A DNA stretch of 64,000 nucleotides, from assembly GCA_002452745.1 (NCBI GenBank), contig DKFC01000006.1:5782-69781 (forward strand). Reading direction: 5' to 3'. Of this stretch, positions 7,755 through 14,645 are shown piece by piece. The position numbers were made by a program, and so were the translations under genes. This DNA is from Firmicutes bacterium UBA6806. Its GTDB lineage: Bacteria; Bacillota; Clostridia; Peptostreptococcales; Acidaminobacteraceae. How positions within the stretch are numbered: position 1 is the first letter of the stretch; every line of letters begins with the position of its first letter. Under the pieces are notes generated by a model. It saw only the letters and a program-made list of their open reading frames with translations. It ran no database searches and had not been told where the DNA came from.

Positions 7755-9011
7755 ATGAAATTAATTGAAGAATTACTTCGCGGCAATCATAGCCCTAAAC
7801 TTGGAATTAAGAATTTCTTAAAATACGTTGGGCCGGGTCTATTGGTCACCGTGGGATTTATAGACCCTGGAAACTGGGCGTCAAATATAGCCGCAGGGTC
7901 TGAATATGGTTATAAACTGCTCTGGATGGTAACACTCTCGACGATTATGTTGATTATTTTACAGCATAACGTGGCGCATCTTGGGATTGTCACAGGAGAT
8001 TGCCTTGCAGAATCTGCCACAAAGCATCTCAAGCCGTGGTTGTCTAGAACGATTTTAGGAACGGCTGTCATAGCAGCTATTTCAACTGCATTGGCTGAGA
8101 TTTTAGGAGGCGCAATTGCTCTAGAACTGCTTTTTAAAGTGCCGATTAAATTGGGATCGGTTATGGTATTGGCACTTATTTTGTGGATGCTCTTTAGCAA
8201 TTCCTATCATAAATTAGAAAAGTGGATTATAGGATTTGTTTCGATTATTGGGCTCTCATTTATCTATGAGCTCAGTCTGGTTCAGGTTAACTGGCATGAG
8301 GCCGTTATGGGCTGGACAACTGTATCCATACCCGATGGGTCTATGGTCATCATCATGTCCGTGCTCGGAGCAGTGGTTATGCCGCATAATCTCTTTTTGC
8401 ATTCGGAGATTATACAGAGCCGCCAGTGGAATCTAGAAGATGATTCCATCAAAGAAATGCAGCTCAAGTACGAATTTGCGGATACGCTCTTTTCCATGCT
8501 TGTTGGGTGGGCTATTAACAGTGCCATGATAATTCTTGCGGCGACGACGTTTTTTGCAAGCCATGCTCACGTCACCGAACTGGGACAGGCACAGGAAATG
8601 CTGACACCGCTTGTGGGTAGAGGTGCTGCCATTGTCTTTGGAGTGGCATTGCTCTTTTCGGGGATTGCTTCGACCACCACTGCGGGAATGGCAGGCGGTT
8701 CCATTTTTTCAGGCATCTTTGGAGAGCCATACGATATGGAGGATATTCACACCAAGTTTGGTGTCAGTGCAATTCTCATATTATCTGCACTGATTATTTT
8801 CTTTATAAAGGATCCGTTTCAAGGCCTTATTTACAGCCAGATGCTCTTGAGCATTCAACTGCCAATAACTGTGTTCTTGCAGATTTACCTGACTTCTTCG
8901 GAGAAGGTGATGGGCAAGCATAAGAATTCCATCAAGGACAAAATTGCTTTAGTTGTCATTGCTATTATTTTAACGATTTTAAATGTTATGTTGCTGTTGA
9001 GCTATCTTTGA
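7755..9011 (+). CDS. Nramp-family divalent metal transporter (MntH-like)
   Basis: A 418-residue protein with about 11 membrane helices. Both metal-site motifs are present: DPGN at residues 37-40 in helix 1, and MPH at 212-214 in helix 6 (MPHNLFLHSE). The methionine of MPH is the residue typical of Mn/Fe-selective Nramp proteins, so proton-coupled Mn2+ or Fe2+ uptake is the best reading. A ribosome site (AAGAGGAAGG) precedes the ATG. It lies 46 bp after the response regulator gene on the same strand and may be read through from it, but no metal-responsive operator was recognised. Confidence 0.9.
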   Translation: MKLIEELLRGNHSPKLGIKNFLKYVGPGLLVTVGFIDPGNWASNIAAGSEYGYKLLWMVTLSTIMLIILQHNVAHLGIVTGDCLAESATKHLKPWLSRTILGTAVIAAISTALAEILGGAIALELLFKVPIKLGSVMVLALILWMLFSNSYHKLEKWIIGFVSIIGLSFIYELSLVQVNWHEAVMGWTTVSIPDGSMVIIMSVLGAVVMPHNLFLHSEIIQSRQWNLEDDSIKEMQLKYEFADTLFSMLVGWAINSAMIILAATTFFASHAHVTELGQAQEMLTPLVGRGAAIVFGVALLFSGIASTTTAGMAGGSIFSGIFGEPYDMEDIHTKFGVSAILILSALIIFFIKDPFQGLIYSQMLLSIQLPITVFLQIYLTSSEKVMGKHKNSIKDKIALVVIAIILTILNVMLLLSYL

Positions 9012-9083
9012 TGACTGGTGATTGAAATATGAGAGGCGGCATGTTAGAATAACTTTATATCAATGACACGAAGTCATGACGGA

Positions 9084-9112
9084 TTTATAAATTAGTGAAT
9101 TTACTTTACAAT
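9084..9112 (+). promoter_or_regulatory. Putative promoter before the ECF S-component leader
   Basis: TTTATA at 9084-9089, a 17-bp spacer and TACAAT at 9107-9112. Transcription would start at about 9119, almost at the first base of the leader hairpin. The -35 match is weak. Confidence 0.4.
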
Positions 9113-9113
9113 G

Positions 9114-9167
9114 AGCTACGAAAGCAGATGCATCCATGAAGGAGGCCTGTTTCCTCGTAGCTTTTTT
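9114..9167 (+). terminator. Leader hairpin / attenuator-like terminator before the ECF gene
   Basis: AGCTACGA (9114-9121) pairs with TCGTAGCT (9155-9162), followed by a run of six T. The 33-base interior can form further short stems, and AAGGAGG lies inside it. It ends 28 bp before the S-component start, so it either terminates Nramp transcripts or works as a conditional leader. I could not match it to a known riboswitch. Confidence 0.6.
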
Positions 9168-9195
9168 GTGCTTGTTGAAAGAGATGGAGGCAGAA

Positions 9196-9726
9196 ATGAA
9201 TGCATCAACGAGAAAGATGGTTTTATCTGGCATGTTTTTAGCACTGGGGCTAGTGCTGCCGTTTTTAACTGGTCAGCTGCCGGGACTCGGCAGTGCTCTA
9301 TTGCCAATGCACATACCGGTGATTTTATGTGGATTTATCTGTGGGCGAAAATACGGCGCTGGCGTCGGGTTTATAGTGCCTATCCTGAGGAGTTTTTTGT
9401 TCAGCATGCCCCCTATGTTCCCGGTGGCTATTGCAATGGCATTTGAACTTGCAGTCTATGGGTTTACCACAGGTCTTTTATATGAAAAACTTCCAAAGAG
9501 TAAGTTCAGCACTGTTGTGGCATTGGTGGTGGCAATGATGGCGGGTAGAATTGTATGGGGAATCGTGAGTTTGATTCTATTTGGGATTATGGGAAATGCC
9601 TTTTCAATGGGCATGTTCATCGGAGGTGCTTTCTTAAATGCAATTCCAGGTATCGTGGTTCAGCTTATATTGATTCCGGTGATACTATATGCTTATGAGA
9701 GAAGCGGAGGCGTCAAAAATGCTTGA
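9196..9726 (+). CDS. ECF transporter S-component (substrate unknown)
   Basis: A 176-residue protein with six hydrophobic segments, an N-terminal basic MNASTRKM stretch, and LLPMHIPVILCGFICG with PMFPVAIAMAFELA, a pattern typical of ECF-type S-components, which bind a vitamin-like substrate and pair with shared EcfT/EcfA1/EcfA2. No energising subunits are in the window, as is usual for group II S-components. The start at 9196 follows GGAGG; the frame is open to 9136 through the leader hairpin. It overlaps the following kinase gene by 8 bp, implying that transport and phosphorylation of one substrate are coupled. The substrate is not determined from sequence. Confidence 0.85.
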   Translation: MNASTRKMVLSGMFLALGLVLPFLTGQLPGLGSALLPMHIPVILCGFICGRKYGAGVGFIVPILRSFLFSMPPMFPVAIAMAFELAVYGFTTGLLYEKLPKSKFSTVVALVVAMMAGRIVWGIVSLILFGIMGNAFSMGMFIGGAFLNAIPGIVVQLILIPVILYAYERSGGVKNA

Positions 9727-10810
9727 AACTAAGCTGATTTTAGAACAGCATGCAAGGCAGTATCCCATCTTTAAAGTGCAGGACGCTGTAAAACTCTTGC
9801 ATCAAAGTGAATTTGGATGTGCTCATTTAGTTGAAAATGAAGACAGGGCATTGGAACGGCTCAGAGCGGAACTTGAATTGACAAGAGCAGGTGGCCCAAT
9901 CTTTGAGCAAATCGGAAACAACTATTACAGATTGAATTTATCAGCAGTTGAGACTGGGGTATCAGCAGAGACGCTGGGGCGTTTTTTCATATTGTCATCT
10001 AAGGTCAAAAGAGGGACTGTGGATGGATTTGAGGTGAAAATCCAGCACCTTAAAGAGTGGTGCAGATCATCAAATGTTGACTTTTCAGAAGAGGATGTTG
10101 AAAACTGCATGGAATCACTAAGACAGAGGAAATACAGTGCAATCAGCCATAGTACCGCATACAGAGAGGCATATCATCCAGCTTACCGCGTGGTAGATGG
10201 CGTTTTCAAAGACTACTTTGAAGTGTTTAAAAAAATAGATGTGCTGCTCGGCGTTCATTCAAAAGTGACAATGGCCATTGATGGTAATTGCGGTTCTGGT
10301 AAGAGCACACTGGCAGGGTTAATTCAGTCTGTCTATAAATGCAATCTCTTTAAAATGGATGATTTTTATGTGCCGCTGGAAAGGAAAACTGAGGAAAGAC
10401 TAAGGACACCTGGTGGAAATGTAGATTACGAGCGTTTTGAAAGTGAAGTGATGAGACCGCTTGCGACTTCAGCTGAATTTAGTTACAGCCTCTTTGACTG
10501 CAAGCGGCAAGCGCTTGGAGAGGTCTATCAGGTGACTCCAAACCGTCTGAACGTCATAGAGGGCTCTTATAGCATGCATCCGCAGCTCATCGACTACTAT
10601 AATTTTAAACTGTTTTTGACGCTTGACGAAGCGGAACAGCATAGGCGGATTTTAAATCGAAATGGCGAGGTGGTTTATAAGCGATTCAGAGATCAGTGGA
10701 TACCCCTTGAAACGCTGTATTTTGATGCCTATAAAATAAAGGCAAAAGCAGATCTTACAATAAATACCACAGGCCTTTCAAATGCTTATTTTGACATTGA
10801 CAACATTTGA
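9719..10810 (+). CDS. Uridine-kinase/phosphoribulokinase-like P-loop kinase with extra N-terminal domain
   Basis: A 363-residue protein. Residues about 195-355 form a P-loop kinase of the uridine kinase/phosphoribulokinase superfamily: Walker A GNCGSGKST, then KMDDFY, and LNVIEGSYSMHP. The first 190 residues are a separate domain I do not recognise. The ATG at 9719 has GCGGAGG eight bases upstream and overlaps the S-component gene by 8 bp. A nucleoside or vitamin imported by the ECF transporter is the natural substrate candidate; pantothenate kinase CoaA belongs to the same superfamily, so that is one option. The promoter of the next, cobalamin-controlled operon lies inside its 3' end. Confidence 0.78.
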   Translation: MLETKLILEQHARQYPIFKVQDAVKLLHQSEFGCAHLVENEDRALERLRAELELTRAGGPIFEQIGNNYYRLNLSAVETGVSAETLGRFFILSSKVKRGTVDGFEVKIQHLKEWCRSSNVDFSEEDVENCMESLRQRKYSAISHSTAYREAYHPAYRVVDGVFKDYFEVFKKIDVLLGVHSKVTMAIDGNCGSGKSTLAGLIQSVYKCNLFKMDDFYVPLERKTEERLRTPGGNVDYERFESEVMRPLATSAEFSYSLFDCKRQALGEVYQVTPNRLNVIEGSYSMHPQLIDYYNFKLFLTLDEAEQHRRILNRNGEVVYKRFRDQWIPLETLYFDAYKIKAKADLTINTTGLSNAYFDIDNI

Positions 10811-10826
10811 ATGCGTGTGGTATAGT
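10797..10826 (+). promoter_or_regulatory. Promoter of the cobalamin riboswitch transcript
   Basis: TTGACA at 10797-10802, an 18-bp spacer and TATAGT at 10821-10826, inside the end of the kinase gene. The predicted start (about 10833) coincides with the first base of the riboswitch. Confidence 0.65.
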
Positions 10827-10831
10827 ATCAG

Positions 10832-10998
10832 CGTCAAGGTTCTATCGTAAACGCGGATTAAAAGGGAAGTTGGGTGAGAATCCCACGTAGTCCCGCTGCT
10901 GTGTATGTGAGCTTTTTTCAAGATGCCACTGGTGTTTAACTGGGAAGGCGGAAAAAGCATTGAAGCATGAGCCAGAAGACCTGCCTTGACAAGACGTG
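10832..10998 (+). ncRNA. Cobalamin riboswitch
   Basis: Contains the conserved B12-box elements in order: GGGAAGTTGGGTGAGAATCC, CCCGCTGCTGTG, GCCACTGG, TGGGAAGGCGG and AGCCAGAAGACCTGCC. It is followed by hairpins TGTTCTG/CAGAACA (11004-11024) and CAAGATG/CATCTTG, then a terminator at 11097. This fits repression of the downstream transporter operon when cobalamin is plentiful. Confidence 0.95.
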
Positions 10999-11096
10999 AC
11001 CAATGTTCTGCGAGGCACAGAACATGCGTTTAAACCTCAAGATGAGATGCAATAAGCCGCATCTTGTATTTATCGTGGGGTTGACATGGACTCACT

Positions 11097-11128
11097 GCCT
11101 CTTGCGAAAAACTGCAAGGGGCTTTTTT
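11097..11128 (+). terminator. Terminator of the cobalamin riboswitch
   Basis: GCCTCTTGC (11097-11105) pairs with GCAAGGGGC (11114-11122), followed by six T. It is the probable expression platform controlling btuFCD. The remaining region to 11264 shows no other clear signal. Confidence 0.85.
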
Positions 11129-11264
11129 GCGTCATTGCGTGAGCAATCCGACAAAAGATAAGATGAAGGTGTCAATGGATGGCGTAATTGCTGTTGGACT
11201 AAGCTGAAAAACTGAAACAGAAAACAAATGACAAATGCCTCAACAAATTTGGAGGGAGAAAATA

Positions 11265-12335
11265 ATGAAAAGAAATCGTGTTAGAATGGGAATTATAATG
11301 ATGCTAATGGTGTCTGTGCTGGCGCTGATGGCTGGCTGTGGCAAAACAGAGCAGGCAAAAGGTGCTGAGACGACAAATCCATCAGTGGAAAACGAACCAG
11401 TTGAAGCCGTGTCACCTAAAGATGAGACAGATTTAGCGAATTCGCATTATCCAGTGGTTATTCAAACTTACAACTATGCAAAAGAGCCTATTGAAGTGAC
11501 TTTTAACAAGGCGCCTGAGCGTGTATTTGCAGTTTATCAGGATTCAATTGAGACATTGCTTGCGTTGGGACTTGAAGATAAGATTATTGCAAGTGCAGGA
11601 CTGGATCAAGATGTAAAACCAGACTATCAACAGGCTTTTGAAAAAATTAATTATCTGACTGAATTTTCGCCAGATAAAGAGAGTGTGGTCATGATGGAGC
11701 CTGACTTCATATTGAGCTGGTATTCTTACTTTAGTGATAAGAAGCTAGGGGACGTAGATTACTGGCATGAGAGAAATATTGGAACTTACATGATGATGAA
11801 TTCAGGGGCAGCTCCAAGTAGAACTTTGGAAAACGAGTATACGGATATTTTAAATCTGGGTAAGATTTTTGATGTTGAAGAAAAGGCAGAATCCATTGTG
11901 GCTGAAATGAAGGCAGAAGTGCAAAACATTGTGGACAGCGCCTCCAATATGGTTGAAAAGCCAAGTGTCTTGGTGATGGAAGTCGAAAAAGATGGCGTGA
12001 GAGTTTATGGTGAAAATACTTTAGGCGGAGATATGGTCAAGGCTTTGGGAGCAAATCTTGTGGTTGCACCAGAAAATCAAATGAGCAGTGAAGCCTTAAT
12101 TGAGGCAAACCCAGATGTGATTTTTACAGTTTATTTTGGCAGTTCATCAAGTGTGGCAGATGCTGAGGCAGCTGTTGATAGTCTCATGTCAGAACCAAAG
12201 TATGCAAGTTTAAGTGCCGTTAAGAATAACCGCGTCTATGCCATTTCGCTCGGTGAAATGTATTGTAGTGGAACGCGAACTCTAGATGGCATCAAGAAAT
12301 TGGCTGAAGGCATCTACCCTGATTTGACCGAATAA
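11265..12335 (+). CDS. btuF: Cobalamin-type ABC transporter substrate-binding lipoprotein
   Basis: A 356-residue lipoprotein with a basic start, a hydrophobic stretch and lipobox LMAGC (cysteine at about residue 25), then a periplasmic-binding-protein-type fold of the FecB/BtuF family beginning near EVTFNKAPERV. These proteins hand B12 or siderophores to a FecCD-type permease. The cobalamin riboswitch upstream selects corrinoid as the ligand. The ATG at 11265 has GGAGGGAG seven bases upstream. It is the first gene of a four-gene run with the permease, ATPase and a CGGC-type protein. Confidence 0.88.
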   Translation: MKRNRVRMGIIMMLMVSVLALMAGCGKTEQAKGAETTNPSVENEPVEAVSPKDETDLANSHYPVVIQTYNYAKEPIEVTFNKAPERVFAVYQDSIETLLALGLEDKIIASAGLDQDVKPDYQQAFEKINYLTEFSPDKESVVMMEPDFILSWYSYFSDKKLGDVDYWHERNIGTYMMMNSGAAPSRTLENEYTDILNLGKIFDVEEKAESIVAEMKAEVQNIVDSASNMVEKPSVLVMEVEKDGVRVYGENTLGGDMVKALGANLVVAPENQMSSEALIEANPDVIFTVYFGSSSSVADAEAAVDSLMSEPKYASLSAVKNNRVYAISLGEMYCSGTRTLDGIKKLAEGIYPDLTE

Positions 12336-12372
12336 TTCGAAGTTGCAATTTAAATCTGAAATGGAGTTTGAT

Positions 12373-13431
12373 ATGGAATTAACGAAAAGACCCTTTTACC
12401 TAGCGGCATCAGTTGTACTCATAGCCGTCATGACATTTTCAGTGATAACAGCTGTCACAATTGGTTCAACTTCAATTTTGGCGAAAGATGTGTACGGTGT
12501 CATTTTACATGAGGTATTTAAGCTACAGGCATTTGAGTCTTATGGAAACGGCGCTGTCCACGATGTGGTCTGGCTGATTAGACTGCCCAGACTAATCCTT
12601 GCTATAGCTGTGGGAGGCGGCCTTGCTGTTTGTGGGATAGTCATGCAGGCAATTGTTAAAAATCCTCTGGCAGATCCATATATTCTCGGGGTCTCTTCTG
12701 GGGCTTCTCTTGGAGCAACACTGGCTATTTTTCTAGGACTGGGGTCAATTTTCGGGGCAAATGCAGTTGGTGGTGTGGCATTTTTAGGCGCTTTTATGGC
12801 ATCTATTCTGGTGATGACAGTTGCCAATATTGGGTCGAGAGCGAATTCGGTAAAACTTCTTCTAGCGGGGATGGCAATTAATGCCGTCTTCTCTTCTTTT
12901 TCCAGTTTCATCGTCTTTTTTGCCAACGACAAAGAAGGCATTCAGAACATCACTTATTGGCTCATGGGGAGTCTTGCCGGGGCAAATTGGAAGGCCATGC
13001 CACTTGTTTATCTAGTTGTCATAGGTGGCAGTCTCTATTTTATCACCCAATACAGAGTTCTAAATCTCATGTTGCTAGGAGATGAGGTCAGCATTACGCT
13101 GGGGACTGACCTCCATAGGTACAGGCAAATATATATGCTTGTGACGTCACTCATGATTGGTTTTATTGTCTATTCGTCGGGGATGATTGGCTTTATTGGG
13201 TTGATTATTCCGCATTTTATCAGAATGTTGCTTGGAACAGATCATAAAAAAATCATACCAGTTTCTTTTTTAACAGGTGGTATTTTCATGATCTGGGCAG
13301 ATGTCTTTTCCAGAATTGTCATCCCATATACTGAACTTCCCATTGGGATATTAATCTCCATGATTGGTGCGCCGTGTTTTATCTACTTGCTGGTGCGAAA
13401 ATCATATGGCTTTGGAGGTAGAGAATCATGA
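12373..13431 (+). CDS. btuC: FecCD/BtuC-family ABC permease
   Basis: A 352-residue integral membrane protein with about 9-10 helices and FecCD motifs: LIRLPRLILAIAVGGGLA, VKNPLADPYILGVSSGASLG and GFIGLIIPHFIRMLLGTDH. It forms the channel for the imported corrinoid. The start is placed at 12373 because TGGAG lies seven bases upstream. An ATG at 12361 and a TTG at 12343 are in frame but lack a ribosome site. It overlaps the ATPase gene by 4 bp (ATGA), indicating translational coupling. Confidence 0.9.
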   Translation: MELTKRPFYLAASVVLIAVMTFSVITAVTIGSTSILAKDVYGVILHEVFKLQAFESYGNGAVHDVVWLIRLPRLILAIAVGGGLAVCGIVMQAIVKNPLADPYILGVSSGASLGATLAIFLGLGSIFGANAVGGVAFLGAFMASILVMTVANIGSRANSVKLLLAGMAINAVFSSFSSFIVFFANDKEGIQNITYWLMGSLAGANWKAMPLVYLVVIGGSLYFITQYRVLNLMLLGDEVSITLGTDLHRYRQIYMLVTSLMIGFIVYSSGMIGFIGLIIPHFIRMLLGTDHKKIIPVSFLTGGIFMIWADVFSRIVIPYTELPIGILISMIGAPCFIYLLVRKSYGFGGRES

Positions 13432-14183
13432 AAATCGAATGCGATAACTTGACAGTTGCTCTGGGGGGGACTGATATTGTAAAATCTGTTTCAATGAGGG
13501 TCAAGAAACAACAATTTATTGGCATTATAGGGCCAAATGGAAGTGGAAAGTCAACTTTGCTTAAAACGATTTATCGAATTTTAACCCCGAAAAGTGGGAA
13601 GGCCCAGATTGATGGTGATGATCTTCTCAAAATGAAGTACAGGGATTCGGCGAAGAAGATGGCAGTGGTGACTCAGCATAATTTTTATAATTTTGACTTT
13701 ACCGTTCACGAAGTGGTTATGATGGGGAGGACGCCCCATAAGAAACAGATGGAGCGAGACAACGCCAATGACTACAAAATTGTTGAGGACGCCCTAAAGC
13801 GCGTGGAAATGTGGGATTTTAAAGAGCGGATATTTTCCACGCTGTCAGGTGGTGAACAGCAGAGAATCATGCTGGCAAGGGCTTTGGCGCAGAAAACAGA
13901 ATGTCTGATTCTAGATGAACCTACGAACCATTTGGACATTAAGCATCAACTCAAAATCATGGAACTTGCTAAAGGCATGACGCTGACCGTTGTTGCCGCA
14001 CTTCATGATTTGAACATCGCAGCAGCTTACTGTGACTATCTTTATATATTAAAGGATGGTGAACTGGTAGCTGAAGGCAAACCGAAAGATGTACTCACCG
14101 AAGAGATTATCCAAAGGGTTTATGAAGTCAATGCGAGAATCATCCGCGAAGAGAGTGCTGACAGAATTTACATCGCGTTTTAA
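13428..14183 (+). CDS. btuD: ABC transporter ATPase, BtuD/FecE type
   Basis: A 251-residue nucleotide-binding subunit with Walker A GPNGSGKST, signature LSGGEQQR, Walker B CLILDEP and H-loop AALHDLNIAA. It powers the BtuC-type permease. The start codon overlaps the permease stop. Its presence downstream of a cobalamin riboswitch identifies the set as a B12 importer rather than a siderophore importer. No biosynthetic cob genes are in the window. Confidence 0.92.
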   Translation: MKIECDNLTVALGGTDIVKSVSMRVKKQQFIGIIGPNGSGKSTLLKTIYRILTPKSGKAQIDGDDLLKMKYRDSAKKMAVVTQHNFYNFDFTVHEVVMMGRTPHKKQMERDNANDYKIVEDALKRVEMWDFKERIFSTLSGGEQQRIMLARALAQKTECLILDEPTNHLDIKHQLKIMELAKGMTLTVVAALHDLNIAAAYCDYLYILKDGELVAEGKPKDVLTEEIIQRVYEVNARIIREESADRIYIAF

Positions 14184-14219
14184 AAAGCGAGTCAGCGGCA
14201 AATAAGAAGGGGGTTCATT

Positions 14220-14573
14220 GTGAGCATGGAGAAGCTAAACAAGAGAATTGCGGTTTTGACCTGTCTTGAGGCTACAAAAGTCTGTAGTGGTGCAGCTTGT
14301 TTCAGGGCGTTCAACCAAAGAAAAAGCGCTTTTGAGAGGTATAAAGGAGAAGGGGCTGAATTGATTGCCTTTTTTCACTGCAATGGCTGTCACTGCGATT
14401 ATGCTCATGACAGTGAGTATCTAGAAAAAATACAGTACATTTGCAGTTGCAAACCCGATGCTGTTCATGTGGGCAAATGCACACAGATTAAGGGGGTCGA
14501 GTGCAAAATTATAACGCAAATCATAAAGACCATTGAGGCTGAAGGTATTTTGGTTATTAGAGGTACGCATTAA
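14220..14573 (+). CDS. CGGC-domain cysteine-rich protein
   Basis: A 117-residue soluble protein with nine or so cysteines: an N-terminal RIAVLTCLEATKVCSGAACF stretch, a CNGCHC cluster near the middle and a CSCKPDAVHVGKC segment. This fits the CGGC-type putative metal-binding family, although the eponymous CGGC is CNGC here. Function in the family is not established. It is 36 bp after btuD with a GTG start preceded by AAGGGGG (an internal ATG at 14226 has poorer spacing). Riboswitch control suggests a role in handling imported corrinoid or its cobalt; this is inference. Confidence 0.75.
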   Translation: MSMEKLNKRIAVLTCLEATKVCSGAACFRAFNQRKSAFERYKGEGAELIAFFHCNGCHCDYAHDSEYLEKIQYICSCKPDAVHVGKCTQIKGVECKIITQIIKTIEAEGILVIRGTH

Positions 14574-14603
14574 GTGAATCTGAAATGAGATGCTTCAAAA
14601 CAA

Positions 14604-14645
14604 GATCCCCCGCGGCGGCTCTTATAGAGCCTGCCTTCGGGGGAT
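14604..14645 (-). terminator. Terminator of the RND efflux operon
   Basis: ATCCCCCG (14604-14611) pairs with CGGGGGAT (14638-14645), with an inner GGCTC/GAGCC stem. It overlaps the last codons of the RND gene. On the minus strand it is followed by TTGTTTT. It separates two convergent operons. Confidence 0.65.

Noticed and set aside
9111..9446. Plus-strand frame of 111 codons over the ECF leader
   Set aside because: It overlaps the leader hairpin and runs out of frame through the S-component gene, which is well supported.
12540..12941. 133-residue minus-strand frame opposite btuC
   Set aside because: Antisense of an Ala/Gly-rich membrane gene without ribosome site or recognisable domain.
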